Below are positions 55,220-63,778 of a DNA stretch of 64,000 nucleotides, in pieces (the stretch's first letter is position 1; each line of letters starts with the position of its first letter). The notes below the pieces were generated by a model that had not been told where the DNA came from, made no database searches, and worked only from the letters and a program-made list of their open reading frames with translations. The translations under genes and the position numbers were made by a program. Origin of the DNA: Antrihabitans stalactiti (GTDB taxonomy: Bacteria; Actinomycetota; Actinomycetes; Mycobacteriales; Mycobacteriaceae). The stretch is taken from assembly GCF_012932915.1 (NCBI RefSeq), contig NZ_VCQU01000001.1, positions 992,001-1,056,000 on the forward strand, in the 5' to 3' direction.

Positions 55220-55990
55220 ATGCTGGCCTGCATGCTATCCGCTTCGTATTCGGATTCACCTGGGGACAAGTACGTCACGGTGATCACCGACCTCACCGGG
55301 ATCATCCGCGACGGCACCGGACCCGCACGCCTGCTGGACATGGTCAAGGGACGGTCCAAGCAGGCGCTCAAGACCTGGCTCGCCGACCGCCCCGAGGCCT
55401 GGCGCGACGCGGTCGAGGTGGTCGCGGTGATGGATCCATTCCATGGGGTGCGCTTGGCCGGCGACGCGCTGGACCAGTGCCGGCGTCTGGTTCAGCAGGC
55501 CGGCCACGGCCACCGGGGACGCAAGGACGACCCGCTCTACAAGTCGCGGCGCACGCTGCACACCGGTGCTGATCTGCTCACCGAGAAACAGAAGACCCGC
55601 CTCTCCGCGCTGTTCGCCGACGACCACCTTGTCGAGGTCGAAGCCACCTGGGGCATCTATCAGCGGATGATCGCCGCCTACCGTGAGCCCGACCGGGCGA
55701 AGGGACGAGAGTTGATGGTCAAGCTCATCGGGTCTGTCAGCGCTGGCGTGCCGAAGGCCCTCACCGAGATCATCACCTGGGCCGCACATTGAAGAAGCGA
55801 GGAGCCGACGTACTGGCCTACTTCGACCGGCCCGGCACCTCCAACGGCCCGACCGAGGCGATCAACGGCCGGCTCGAGCACCTCCGCGGCTCCGCCCTCG
55901 GGTTCCGCAACCTGACGAACTACATCGCCAGATCACTCCTCGAGTCCGGCGGGTTCAGGCCGCAACTACACCCCTCAAGTGGGATGAGCC
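55220..55990 (+). pseudogene. ISL3-family transposase, degenerate
   Basis: The reading YVTVITDLTGIIRDGTGPARLLDMV, LSALFADDHLVEVEATWGIYQRMIAAYREPDRAKG, then in another frame VLAYFDRPGTSNGPTEAINGRLEHLRGSALGFRNLTNYIARSLL, is an ISL3 DDE transposase. Lesions: the N-terminal half is missing; DAVEVVA runs straight into VMDPFH, suggesting a deletion of about 22 residues with the DGFTGFK region; a one-base loss near 55785 shifts the frame after EIIT; and the normal stop after LHP is lost by an added base. It is non-functional. Confidence 0.85.
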
Positions 55991-56005
55991 CTCTATCGTC
56001 GGTCC

Positions 56006-56416
56006 ATGACCACTCGACTGAACCCCTACCTCAGCTTCGCGGGTGATGCCTCGGCCGCTCTGGCGTTCTACCAGGACGTGTTCGGCGGCGATCTCACGAT
56101 CAACCACTTCGGCGACTTCGGCACCGACGACCACGGCATGGGCGACAAGGTCATGCACGGCCAGCTGGAAACAGCGTCTGGCCTCACGCTGATGGCCGCC
56201 GACATGCTGCCGGGCGAGACGTTGCGGCCCGGGAACAACCTCGCGGTCAGCCTCGGCGGGGACGACACCGAGGTGCTGCGCGGCTACTGGCAGGCGCTGT
56301 CGGACGGAGGGACCGTGACGGTCGAGCTGGCCACCCAGCCTTGGGGCGACGAGTTCGGGATGTGCGTCGACCGGTTCGGGACCTCGTGGCTGGTCAACAT
56401 CGCCGGGGGCGGCTGA
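56006..56416 (+). CDS. VOC (PhnB/glyoxalase-like) protein, element cargo
   Basis: This 136-aa protein is of the PhnB-like VOC superfamily: MTTRLNPYLSFAGDASAALAFYQDVFGGDL, MHGQLETASGLTLMAADM, a central GDDTEVLRGYWQALSDGGTV, and QPWGDEFGMCVDRFGTSWLVNI. It is intact. It begins 16 bp after the end of the ISL3 relic and is flanked by ISL3 tails on both sides, so it may have moved with IS copies. Function is unknown. Confidence 0.87.
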   Translation: MTTRLNPYLSFAGDASAALAFYQDVFGGDLTINHFGDFGTDDHGMGDKVMHGQLETASGLTLMAADMLPGETLRPGNNLAVSLGGDDTEVLRGYWQALSDGGTVTVELATQPWGDEFGMCVDRFGTSWLVNIAGGG

Positions 56417-56471
56417 CCTACCCGATCCGCGCTGCGCCCGGTCGGCGATGCCGCGGCCGGCGGCAGTCCCC

Positions 56472-56531
56472 TTGCGCTCGATCCTCGTCACCGGCGGCTT
56501 CAGACGCCACCTACACCCTCGATTGGGATGA
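56472..56531 (+). pseudogene. Second ISL3 transposase 3' tail
   Basis: The codons read LRSILVTGGFRRHLHPRLG then TGA, matching ARSLLESGGFRPQLHP at the end of the first ISL3 relic. The following GATGAGCCCC resembles the sequence after the first relic. The rest of this copy is missing. It shows the VOC gene is bracketed by two IS ends in the same orientation. Confidence 0.65.
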
Positions 56532-56580
56532 GCCCCAATACTTGCGCTCGGCCGGGAAATTCGTACTTTGGAGGCAATTC

Positions 56581-56685
56581 ATGCGCAGGGTTCGGTCGAT
56601 TACGACGACATGGATACACCGCAACGATCCGCCCTTGTTCCGGCTCGGCGACGTACTTCGACTAGTCGAACGTCGGAACCAGTAA
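56581..56685 (+). pseudogene. Excisionase-like fragment 1
   Basis: An ATG-started frame ends WIHRNDPPLFRLGDVLRL then VERRNQ. This matches the wing of the Xis/MerR-like DNA-binding domain (W-I-x-R-G-D-L-P-x-x-R-L-G). Only the C-terminal part is present. A homologous DNA stretch recurs at 57836, just before the integrase. It is likely a relic. Confidence 0.45.
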
Positions 56686-56689
56686 GAAG

Positions 56690-57727
56690 TTAGTCACCGA
56701 TCCGTTTGTAGGTGAGGTCGGCGGTCGTCATTCCGGGGCAATCGCCCTGGTAGTCGGTGGTTGATAGCCCGTGCAAGGAGGGGGTTGGTGAGCCAGCGTC
56801 AGGGGTGACTTCGATGGTGATAATGCTGTCGACGGTTCCTGCGACTGGGCAATTCTGACGTTCGGCACTGTATTTTCGTTCGAAGGTGCCGTCTCGGTAT
56901 GCGAACACCCCGTATCCGGCATCGCCCCGGTCGACAGTGGCCAGGCACAACGATCCATCTCGTGTGCATTGTGTCGTCACACGAATTTCGAGGGTGCTGC
57001 GTTTCCCGATCGGCTGTCCCGGTCCGCTGGCAACCACCCGGGTTTCTTCGTATCGCCCATGCCACTGCAACGCAGGCGAGTCTGTCACCGCCGCAGCTGT
57101 ATCAGTCACCGTCAAGGGTGCAGTTCCGGCTGGAACATCGCCGGTACGAGTGAGCGTGATGTCCGACTGTAACTTCCGTTGGCAGGTCCCGCCACGCAGA
57201 ACGTCAATGGTGCCGGACAGTTTCGCGACCGGACCGGCTGCGGGGTCGTCGGGTGTCAATCGAGTTGTGTGGATGGCAGCCCACTTTTCGTCGGCCGGTT
57301 TACCGGTGGTGTTGAGCGTGCAGCCGACATCTGCTGCGGTAACCGAGCGGAGCCAGGCGCCGTCGGTGAACACAAACTCCATGTGATCTCGGTTGAGGTT
57401 CGTCTTATTATCGGGCGTGCTCGATTGCGCCACCGCGACACACTCGTTTGCGTTGTTTCCTGGGCACTTCGATTGCACGATCCAGGTTAGGGAGAAGGTT
57501 TCCGGCTGTTCGGCCGGCGGCTTGCCATCGATCAGGCGATTCACCCCCTGCACGGAGTAGGTGCCCGAGAAGTCGGACCCGGCGACAACTGTGGTGGACG
57601 GGGACACCGGCTTGGCTTCACTGCCGGAATCGTCCGAACATCCGACACCCGTGACAACGAAAGCCGTTGCAGCAGCACAGGTACCCAACCTTCGGCCGAA
57701 CGTCAACTGATGCCGTGAAGAATTCAT
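56690..57727 (-). CDS. Secreted lipoprotein with duplicated domain, element cargo
   Basis: This 345-aa lipoprotein has a signal peptide ending in TGVGC. The mature part has two similar halves: FSGTYSVQGVN..TFSLTWIVQSKC..ECVAVA and WHGRYEETRVV..STLEIRVTTQC..LCLATV, each followed by a calycin-like strand set (HMEFVFTDGAWLRS / VFAYRDGTFERK). Each half has about three Cys. It is intact. It lies between two xis-like fragments on the opposite strand. No family is recognised; it could be an envelope-binding protein. Confidence 0.75.
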   Translation of the reverse strand: MNSSRHQLTFGRRLGTCAAATAFVVTGVGCSDDSGSEAKPVSPSTTVVAGSDFSGTYSVQGVNRLIDGKPPAEQPETFSLTWIVQSKCPGNNANECVAVAQSSTPDNKTNLNRDHMEFVFTDGAWLRSVTAADVGCTLNTTGKPADEKWAAIHTTRLTPDDPAAGPVAKLSGTIDVLRGGTCQRKLQSDITLTRTGDVPAGTAPLTVTDTAAAVTDSPALQWHGRYEETRVVASGPGQPIGKRSTLEIRVTTQCTRDGSLCLATVDRGDAGYGVFAYRDGTFERKYSAERQNCPVAGTVDSIITIEVTPDAGSPTPSLHGLSTTDYQGDCPGMTTADLTYKRIGD

Positions 57728-57826
57728 CCCAGTGTCCCCTTTGGGTGATATTCCCGACTTGTCAGGAACGGTACGCCGGGGACCGGCCGACCGCGCTCGG
57801 TTTGTGCGCGGAAGATCGAGCTCCCA

Positions 57827-57910
57827 ATGAAATGCTCTTCGATTGTTTGGATTGACCGCGACGATCCGCCGGTGTTCCCACTCGGGGGTGCTGCGGCTTG
57901 CGGAGCGCGT
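57827..57910 (+). pseudogene. Excisionase-like fragment 2
   Basis: The frame reads VWIDRDDPPVFPLGG; a one-base shift would continue VLRLAERVEAHQK into the integrase frame. It parallels fragment 1 (WIHRNDPPLFRLGDVLRLVER). An xis directly upstream of int in the same direction is the usual arrangement in such elements. Relic by frameshift and missing N-terminus. Confidence 0.45.
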
Positions 57911-58657
57911 AGAGGCACATCAGAAGCAGCACAAAGCAATTCGTCCAATCGTTGCGCTCAGGAAGTGTTGTATTCGAGCAGACGTACTGGCATCGCACCG
58001 ACAGCAAAGAGAAGGCGAGTGGGCGCAAGCTTGGCTCGACGGGAAGTTGAGCCACACGCCGTCGACCCGGTACCGCTATCAAGGGATTGTCGACAAACAC
58101 ATCGTCGGCCGCTGGGAGTCGGTCACAATCGGCGCCGTCGAGTTCGTCGACGTGCAGGCATGGCTGACCGAACTCGCTGAGACACAATCCACAGCATCGG
58201 TCACGAGGATTCATCGCGTCATGTCGCGGATCCTCGACCTCGCCGTGCGCGACAAACGGGTCCCAAGTAATCCGGCCCACAAAGCGAGCCTGCCCCGCGT
58301 CGCGCACAAGAAGGGCCGATACCTCACCGCGGCCCAGGTGGAAGAGCTCGCGACGAAAGCCGACAGCTGGGGCGTACTGGTGCTCTTTCTCGCCTACACG
58401 GGCCTTCCACTCCCGTTTCCTCGCCGGCGATCGAGCGGGAAAGCCGTTGCGGTCGAGGGTGGCCCGCGAGCAGTGGTTCGACCAGGCCGTCATCGACGCG
58501 GGCTGTCCTGAAGACTTCACGCCGCACGAGCTGCGGCATACCGCGGCGTCGTTGGCTGTCTCAGCAGGCGCGTCGGTGAAGGGCGTTCATCGCCCTGGAT
58601 ACCGTTCGATTGAATGTGGGCAAAATGTGGGCGGGCGCCGATGTGGCGCAAAAGGAA
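57910..58657 (+). pseudogene. Tyrosine recombinase (integrase), degenerate
   Basis: The N-terminal SAM-like core-binding part is readable (TPSTRYRYQGIVDKHIVGRWESV, QAWLTELAETQSTASVTRIHRVMSRILDLAVRDKRVPSNPA, GRYLTAAQVEELATKADSWGVLVLFLAYTGL). After TGL the catalytic core with the first Arg is deleted. The box II HELRHTAASLAVSAGASVK is in another frame (58520-58580), and the C-terminal Tyr region is lost. It ends against the right repeat, the expected place for a tRNA-integrated element's int. Not functional. Confidence 0.85.
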
Positions 58658-58689
58658 AAGCTCCCTGACCGAGATCGGTCAGGGAGCTT
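58658..58689 (-). terminator. Terminator of tRNA-Glu
   Basis: AAGCTCCCTGACCGA-GA-TCGGTCAGGGAGCTT is a perfect 15-bp stem just downstream of the tRNA 3' end on the minus strand, followed there by TTTCC. It is carried as part of the att repeat; the same hairpin is at 55107-55138. Confidence 0.75.
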
Positions 58690-58740
58690 TCGTTGTAGCC
58701 CCGACGGGATTCGAACCCGCGCTACCGCCTTGAGAGGGCG
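58658..58740. repeat. Right direct repeat (attR-like)
   Basis: This is identical to 55107-55189. It holds the hairpin terminator (58658-58689) and the 3' 45 nt of tRNA-Glu. Together with 58741-58768 it forms an intact tRNA-Glu gene. Confidence 0.92.
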
Positions 58741-58768
58741 GCGTCCTAGGCCGCTAGACGACGGGGCC
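58696..58768 (-). tRNA. tRNA-Glu (anticodon CTC)
   Basis: A full 73-nt cloverleaf: acceptor GGCCCCG / CGGGGCT, anticodon stem CCGCC / GGCGG with loop CTCTCAA (anticodon CTC), and T arm GCGGGTTCGAATCCCGT. The discriminator is A; CCA is not encoded. The 3' part is inside the direct repeat. It is the attachment gene of the element and upstream of tRNA-Gln and gltX in genome order. Confidence 0.95.
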
Positions 58769-58837
58769 AAGAACTTTTTCCATGAAGCTCAGCAAGCTTA
58801 GCTGCCAGTGATTCGGCAACCAAATCCGTTGAACTTG

Positions 58838-58909
58838 CTGGGGTACCAGGACTCGAACCTAGAATGGCGGTACCAGAAACCGCTGTGTTGCCAATTACAC
58901 CATACCCCA
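58838..58909 (-). tRNA. tRNA-Gln (anticodon CTG)
   Basis: A 72-nt cloverleaf: acceptor TGGGGTA / TACCCCA, anticodon stem GCGGT / ACCGC with loop TTCTGGT (anticodon CTG), and T arm TAGGTTCGAGTCCTG. Discriminator G followed by CA. It is 69 bp upstream of tRNA-Glu on the same strand, and the pair lies between gltX and the lipoprotein. Confidence 0.95.
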
Positions 58910-58911
58910 AA

Positions 58912-58927
58912 GGCCCTGTTTCGGGCC
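58912..58927 (-). terminator. Small hairpin after gltX
   Basis: GGCCC-TGTTTC-GGGCC lies between the gltX stop and tRNA-Gln. It could end the gltX transcript but is short and without a T-run; it may instead be read-through leader for the tRNAs. Confidence 0.35.
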
Positions 58928-58980
58928 GAAGAAGAGGGTACCAAACAGCACCCCGGAAACCGCAAACCAGCAGTTCAGAG

Positions 58981-60456
58981 CTACTTTTGTGCGGTCAGTG
59001 CCGCCCGCAACCGCGCGAGAGTGCGCTCCCGGCCGAGCAATTCGAGCGACTCGTACAGCGGCGGGCTGATGTGGCTGCCGGTCACGGCGACGCGGACGGG
59101 CGCAAATGCCTTGCGAGGCTTCAGGCCCAGTTCGTCGATCAGCGTGGCCTTCAGGGCCGTTTCCAGCGGTTCCGGCGTCCACTCCTGGACCGCCTCCAGC
59201 GCCGCGATGGTCGCTTCGAGAACGGGCGTCGCATCCGGACCGAGATTCTTCGCCGCTGCCGCGGGGTCGATCGCGAATTCGTCGTCGGATACGAAGAGGA
59301 ACTTCAGCAGATCCCACGCGTCGGCAAGGACGACAATCCGCGTCTGGACCAACTCGGCGGCCGTCGTGAAGGTCGCGTCGTCGACATCTGCCGGGAGATC
59401 GCCGCGCTCAGTGAGATAGGCACGCAGGCGCGCGGCGAAGTCGGCAGGCTCGAGCAGCCGAATGTGCTCGGCATTGATCGCGTCTGCCTTCTTCTGGTCG
59501 AACCGTGCGGGGTTCGAATTGACCTTCGAGATGTCGAATGCCTCGACCATCTCGGCGAGCGAGAAGACGTCGTGGTCGTCGGCGATGCTCCAGCCCAGCA
59601 GCGCAAGGTAATTCAGCAAGCCCTCGGGGATGAAACCGCGATCGCGGTGGACGAACAGGCTCGACTCGGGATCACGCTTCGACAGCTTTTTGTTGCCTTG
59701 GCCCATCACGAACGGCAGGTGCCCGAATTCTGGCGTGAACTCGGCCACACCAATGCGAATCAGCGCTTCGTACAGCGCGAGCTGCCGGGGCGTCGACGAC
59801 AGCAGGTCCTCACCGCGGAGCACGTGCGTAATCTTCATCGTCGCGTCGTCGAGCGGATTCACCAAGGTGTACAACGGATCTCCCGACCCGCGCGTCAACG
59901 CGAAGTCGGGAACCGTGCCCGCCCTGAACGTGGTCTCGCCGCGGACGAGGTCGTTCCACGTGAGGTCGTGATCGGGCATGCGCAACCGGACCACCGCTGG
60001 GCGGCCTGCATCGCGATAAGCCTGGCGCTGTTCGTCGGTGAGATCGCGGTCGAAGTTGTCGTACCCGAGCTTCGGATCACGCCCGAGCGCCTTGTGCCGC
60101 GCCTCGACTTCCTCAGGGGTGGAGAAGGATTCGTACGCCTCTCCCGCCGCAAGCAACTTCGCCACCACGTCGAGGTGGAGGTCGCGACGCTGCGACTGCC
60201 GGTATGGCTCGTACGGTCCGCCTACCTCCGGACCCTCGTCCCACGTCAGTCCGAGCCAGCGCAACGCAACGAGCAGCGCCGCGAACGACTCTTCGGAATC
60301 GCGTGCTGCATCGGTGTCTTCGATGCGAAACACGAAGGTGCCGCCGTGGTGTCGCGCAAAAGCCCAGTTGAAGAGAGCGGTCCGGACGAGGCCGACGTGC
60401 GGAGTGCCGGTCGGCGATGGGCAGAAACGGACACGTACCGAACTGTCGGTCATCAC
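58981..60456 (-). CDS. gltX: Glutamyl-tRNA synthetase
   Basis: This class I synthetase charges tRNA-Glu (and tRNA-Gln in species with GatCAB). It shows [27 protein letters not shown] (HIGH-like), [31 protein letters not shown], and [12 protein letters not shown] (KMSKS-like KLSKR). 491 aa. Being next to both tRNA-Glu and tRNA-Gln fits. The ATG overlaps the stop of the FAH-family gene by 4 bp. Confidence 0.97.
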   Translation of the reverse strand: MMTDSSVRVRFCPSPTGTPHVGLVRTALFNWAFARHHGGTFVFRIEDTDAARDSEESFAALLVALRWLGLTWDEGPEVGGPYEPYRQSQRRDLHLDVVAKLLAAGEAYESFSTPEEVEARHKALGRDPKLGYDNFDRDLTDEQRQAYRDAGRPAVVRLRMPDHDLTWNDLVRGETTFRAGTVPDFALTRGSGDPLYTLVNPLDDATMKITHVLRGEDLLSSTPRQLALYEALIRIGVAEFTPEFGHLPFVMGQGNKKLSKRDPESSLFVHRDRGFIPEGLLNYLALLGWSIADDHDVFSLAEMVEAFDISKVNSNPARFDQKKADAINAEHIRLLEPADFAARLRAYLTERGDLPADVDDATFTTAAELVQTRIVVLADAWDLLKFLFVSDDEFAIDPAAAAKNLGPDATPVLEATIAALEAVQEWTPEPLETALKATLIDELGLKPRKAFAPVRVAVTGSHISPPLYESLELLGRERTLARLRAALTAQK

Positions 60457-61232
60457 TGAACTTTCTTGGGAGCGGCGGGATTCGACAACGTGCCGATTCC
60501 TTCGATGGTGACGGAGACGGTCTGACCGGCGACGATCGGGCCGACACCTTCAGGCGTGCCCGTGAGAATGACATCGCCTGGGAGTAAGGTCATTACAGCG
60601 GAGATCCACTCGATGATCTTCGGAATATCGTGCAGCAGAAGCGAAGTGCGACTGTGCTGCTTGACCTCGCCGTCGAGCTCCGTGGTGATTTCGAGATCCG
60701 ATGGGTCGAGCTGTGTTTCGATCCACGGCCCGAGCGGGCAGAAGGTGTCGTAGCTCTTGCCGCGGGTCCACTGACCGTCGTGGCGCTGATGGTCGCGAGC
60801 TGTCACGTCGTTGGCGACGGTGTAGCCGAGTACGACGTCGAGCGCCTTCGCGGCAGGGACGTCCTTGCAGGGCCGACCGATCACGACGGCCAGCTCGCCT
60901 TCGTAGTGCACGTTGTTCGAATTCGGCGGCAGGACGATCGCGGCGTTCGGTCCGATGATCGAAGTATTGGGCTTGAGGAAAATCACCGGATCCTCCGGCG
61001 CTTCGCCGCCCATTTCGGCGACGTGCGCCGCGTAGTTCTTTCCGATGCAGATCACTTTGCTGGCCAGGATCGGAGCGAGCAACCGAACGTCGGCGAGTGG
61101 CCAACTCCGGCCGGTGAACGTAGGAGTGCCGAACGGATGCTCGGCAATCTCCTTGGCGATTCGTTCGTCACCGTCGCCTTCAATGCTGACGAAAGCGACA
61201 CCGTCAGGACTGGCAATTCGACCAAGGCGCAT
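60453..61232 (-). CDS. Fumarylacetoacetate hydrolase family protein
   Basis: This enzyme has the FAH fold: [59 protein letters not shown] (metal-binding Glu), [28 protein letters not shown], and [14 protein letters not shown]. Hydrolase, isomerase or decarboxylase activity on 2-oxo acids is possible. ATG 61232 ([11 protein letters not shown]) gives 259 aa. It is upstream of gltX, as Rv2993c is. Confidence 0.92.
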   Translation of the reverse strand: MRLGRIASPDGVAFVSIEGDGDERIAKEIAEHPFGTPTFTGRSWPLADVRLLAPILASKVICIGKNYAAHVAEMGGEAPEDPVIFLKPNTSIIGPNAAIVLPPNSNNVHYEGELAVVIGRPCKDVPAAKALDVVLGYTVANDVTARDHQRHDGQWTRGKSYDTFCPLGPWIETQLDPSDLEITTELDGEVKQHSRTSLLLHDIPKIIEWISAVMTLLPGDVILTGTPEGVGPIVAGQTVSVTIEGIGTLSNPAAPKKVQ

Positions 61233-61359
61233 GAAAGGGAGTCTAGCCAGCGGGCGCTGGCGCCCTTTATCCGGTAGAGGACGGCGGTCCGGCGGTGTAC
61301 TCTCGACTCTGAATCCACACAGTGGAATACGGTTCCCAAATAGTGAGACGAGACGGACG

Positions 61360-62556
61360 ATGGTGATGACGCAGGAGGTCGGCACAGCCCGCAGATGGTC
61401 CATGCTCGGTCTCGGCGTCCTTGCCCAGTCGTCGAGTGCGCTGTTCGTCCACGGCACGGCCTTCTTGATTCCCGCGTTGCACGACGACGGGCTGAGTTAC
61501 GCCCGTGCCGGTCTGCTCGTCGCGATGCCCACAGTGGGCATTGTGTTGACGCTGATTGCCTGGGGTTGGGTCGTGGACCGAATCGGCGAGCGTCGTGTGC
61601 TGGTCATGGGCCTCGGTGGCGCGAGCGTGTCGGCGGCGATCGCCGCGACGACGTCGTCGTACCTTGCTCTCGGCGCGTTCCTGCTGCTCGGCGGTATGGC
61701 CGCAGCGAGCACCAACTCGGCGAGCGGTCGCGTCGTCGTCGGCTGGTTCCCCGCCCACCGGCGCGGTTTCGCGATGGGCATCAGGCAGATGGCACAGCCG
61801 CTCGGTGTCGCGATCGGAGCTTTCGTGATCCCCACTGTTGCTGCGGCACATGGCATTGCGGCTGCGCTGGCAGTGCCTGCTGTGTTGTCCGGAATTGCCG
61901 CGGTCGCCTGTTTGGTCGGGATCATCGATCCACCTCGGCCACCCGTCAAAGAGGCAGCAGCCAGCGGATTGCTCGAAAATCCGTACAAAACAAGTTCGAC
62001 TTTGGCGCGCATCCATGCCGTGTCCGTGCTTCTGGTCATACCCCAGGCGACCGTGTGGACCTTCGGTCTCGTGTGGCTGACCCATGACCGCGGTTGGTCG
62101 ATCGGTGCCGCCGGTGCGCTGATCACCGTGACGCAACTGCTCGGCGCAGTTGGCAGGATCGCGGCAGGAGCGTGGTCGGACATGCTCGGTAGCCGGATGC
62201 GACCGTTGCGCTACGTCGCCATCGCCGCTGCCGCAACCATGGGCGCTTTGGCCTTCACCGACGTCGTCGGTTGGTCGATTGCCATCCCGATTCTCGTTGT
62301 GGCATCGGTGGTTACGGTCGCGGACAACGGCTTGGCATTCACCGCCGTCGCCGAAATCGCCGGTCCGTACTGGAGCGGACGTGGCCTCGGCATCCAGAAC
62401 ACCGGCCAGAACCTCGCCGCCTCGGCAATCCCGCCGCTGTTCGGTGCGTTGATCGCGTCGACCGGATTCCCGGCGATGTTCGCCGTCACAGCAGTCATCG
62501 CCGCCGTCGCCGTTCCCCTGGTTCCCAGTGAGCGCGCGCAAAGCCCGACCGCGTAG
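61360..62556 (+). CDS. MFS transporter
   Basis: This 398-aa protein has about 12 hydrophobic segments. A family-typical loop lies between helices 2 and 3 (WVVDRIGERRVLVMG), and GWFPAHRRGFAMGIRQMAQPLG follows helix 4, resembling nitrate/oxalate-type or Rv2994-like MFS proteins. Substrate unknown. ATG 61360; ATG 61366 is also possible. It is convergent on leuB with two palindromes between them. Confidence 0.88.
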   Translation: MVMTQEVGTARRWSMLGLGVLAQSSSALFVHGTAFLIPALHDDGLSYARAGLLVAMPTVGIVLTLIAWGWVVDRIGERRVLVMGLGGASVSAAIAATTSSYLALGAFLLLGGMAAASTNSASGRVVVGWFPAHRRGFAMGIRQMAQPLGVAIGAFVIPTVAAAHGIAAALAVPAVLSGIAAVACLVGIIDPPRPPVKEAAASGLLENPYKTSSTLARIHAVSVLLVIPQATVWTFGLVWLTHDRGWSIGAAGALITVTQLLGAVGRIAAGAWSDMLGSRMRPLRYVAIAAAATMGALAFTDVVGWSIAIPILVVASVVTVADNGLAFTAVAEIAGPYWSGRGLGIQNTGQNLAASAIPPLFGALIASTGFPAMFAVTAVIAAVAVPLVPSERAQSPTA

Positions 62557-62602
62557 CGAGCCGATGTCACTGTGCGTGAGCCAGTGTTCCCCCGCAGAGC
62601 GA

Positions 62603-62642
62603 TTTGTTCGACGCAAGCGCAATTGCGTCTGCGGCGAACAAA
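62603..62642. repeat. Palindromic element family C, copy 2
   Basis: This is a 40-bp inverted repeat TTTGTTCGACGCAAGCGC-AATT-GCGTCTGCGGCGAACAAA with two mismatches and one G:T pair. It shares TTGTTCGACGCA and GCGCAATTGCG with copy 1 at 42404. It lies between the convergent MFS and leuB genes. Confidence 0.82.
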
Positions 62643-62670
62643 ATGCCTTGCGGCATCAAGAATCGCCAAC

Positions 62671-62720
62671 CAACTGTGAGCGAATTTCACCCCTGGAGGG
62701 GTAAGACTCGCGCACAGTTG
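62671..62720. repeat. Palindromic element family B, copy 2
   Basis: An imperfect inverted repeat CAACTGTGAGCGAATTTCAC..GTAAGACTCGCGCACAGTTG around CCCCTGGAGGGG. It shares the TTTCACCCCTGGAGGGGT core with the perfect copy at 9285. Mismatches are spread through the outer arm. It is directly downstream of family C copy 2, in the same intergenic gap. Confidence 0.75.
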
Positions 62721-62731
62721 TTGGTGGCTCT

Positions 62732-63778
62732 TTACAAAGCGGCTGCGATCCGGTCGCCGACGGCGCTGGTGGTGACTGCCGCACCGGGAGTGCGGGATTC
62801 GAGGTCGTGGGCAACCGCGGCCTCGACTCGAGCGGCGCCTTCGGCGTTCCCGAGGTGGTTGAGCAGAAGCGAGAGCGACAGGATTGCCGCCGTCGGGTCT
62901 GCTTTGCCCTGGCCCGCGATGTCCGGTGCACTGCCGTGGACCGGCTCGAACATGCTCGGATTGGTGCCTGTCGCGTCGATGTTTCCGCTTGCGGCCAAGC
63001 CGATTCCGCCCGTGACCGCTGCGGCGAGGTCGGTGATGATGTCGCCGAAAAGGTTGTCGGTGACGATCACATCGAAGCGCGCGGGGTCGGTCACCATGTG
63101 GATCGTCGCGGCGTCGATGTGCTGGTAGGCGACCTCGACGTCGGGGAATTCAGCACCGACTGCGTCGACCGTGCGCTGCCACAGCGAACCGGCGAACGTC
63201 AGGACGTTGGTCTTGTGCACCAAGGTGACGTGCTTGCGCCGTGTCTGCGCCTTCGCAAAGGCATAGCGCACAACGCGTTCCACGCCGAATCGGGTGTTCG
63301 TGCTCACCTCGGTCGCGACCTCGTGCGGCGTACCGACACGAATTGCGCCGCCGGTGCCCGTGTACGGACCTTCTGTCCCTTCGCGGACGACGACGAAGTC
63401 GATCGGCGGATTGCCCGCCAACGGACCGACAACGCCGGGAAACAGCCGCGACGGACGCAGGTTCACGTGATGGTCGAGCGCAAACCTGGCTGCCAGCAAC
63501 AGACCTCGTTCGAGGATTCCGCTCTGGACCGACGGATCACCGATCGCGCCGAGCAGAATCGCGTCGTGCTCCTTCAGTTCGGCAAGCACCGAATCGGGCA
63601 GCAACTCACCGGTCGCGTTGTAGCGGCGGGCACCGAGGTCGTACTCGGTGGTCGCCACGTCGGGGACAACAACACGCAAAGCTTTGAGGGCTTCGGTGAT
63701 GACCTCCGGCCCGATACCGTCGCCTGCGATTACTGCAAGCCGGAGCGGAGCCTGCGGAGCGACCAATGGCCCCGTCAT
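62732..63778 (-). CDS. leuB: 3-isopropylmalate dehydrogenase
   Basis: This leucine pathway enzyme shows [62 protein letters not shown] (catalytic Lys), [28 protein letters not shown], and [19 protein letters not shown]. 348 aa. The ATG overlaps the serA stop (ATGA), so serA and leuB are co-translated. Confidence 0.97.
   Translation of the reverse strand: MTGPLVAPQAPLRLAVIAGDGIGPEVITEALKALRVVVPDVATTEYDLGARRYNATGELLPDSVLAELKEHDAILLGAIGDPSVQSGILERGLLLAARFALDHHVNLRPSRLFPGVVGPLAGNPPIDFVVVREGTEGPYTGTGGAIRVGTPHEVATEVSTNTRFGVERVVRYAFAKAQTRRKHVTLVHKTNVLTFAGSLWQRTVDAVGAEFPDVEVAYQHIDAATIHMVTDPARFDVIVTDNLFGDIITDLAAAVTGGIGLAASGNIDATGTNPSMFEPVHGSAPDIAGQGKADPTAAILSLSLLLNHLGNAEGAARVEAAVAHDLESRTPGAAVTTSAVGDRIAAAL

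Larger units (their letters stand above)
55107..58740. mobile_element. Decayed integrative element in tRNA-Glu(CTC)
   Basis: An 83-bp perfect direct repeat at 55107-55189 and 58658-58740 encloses about 3.5 kb. The repeat contains the 3' half of tRNA-Glu plus its terminator. The right copy completes a full tRNA gene, the left is a fragment, as expected for integration into a tRNA. A tyrosine integrase relic abuts the right end and excisionase-like relics precede it. Inside are ISL3 transposase remnants and two intact cargo genes. Integrase and transposase are broken, so it is probably immobile. Confidence 0.88.
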
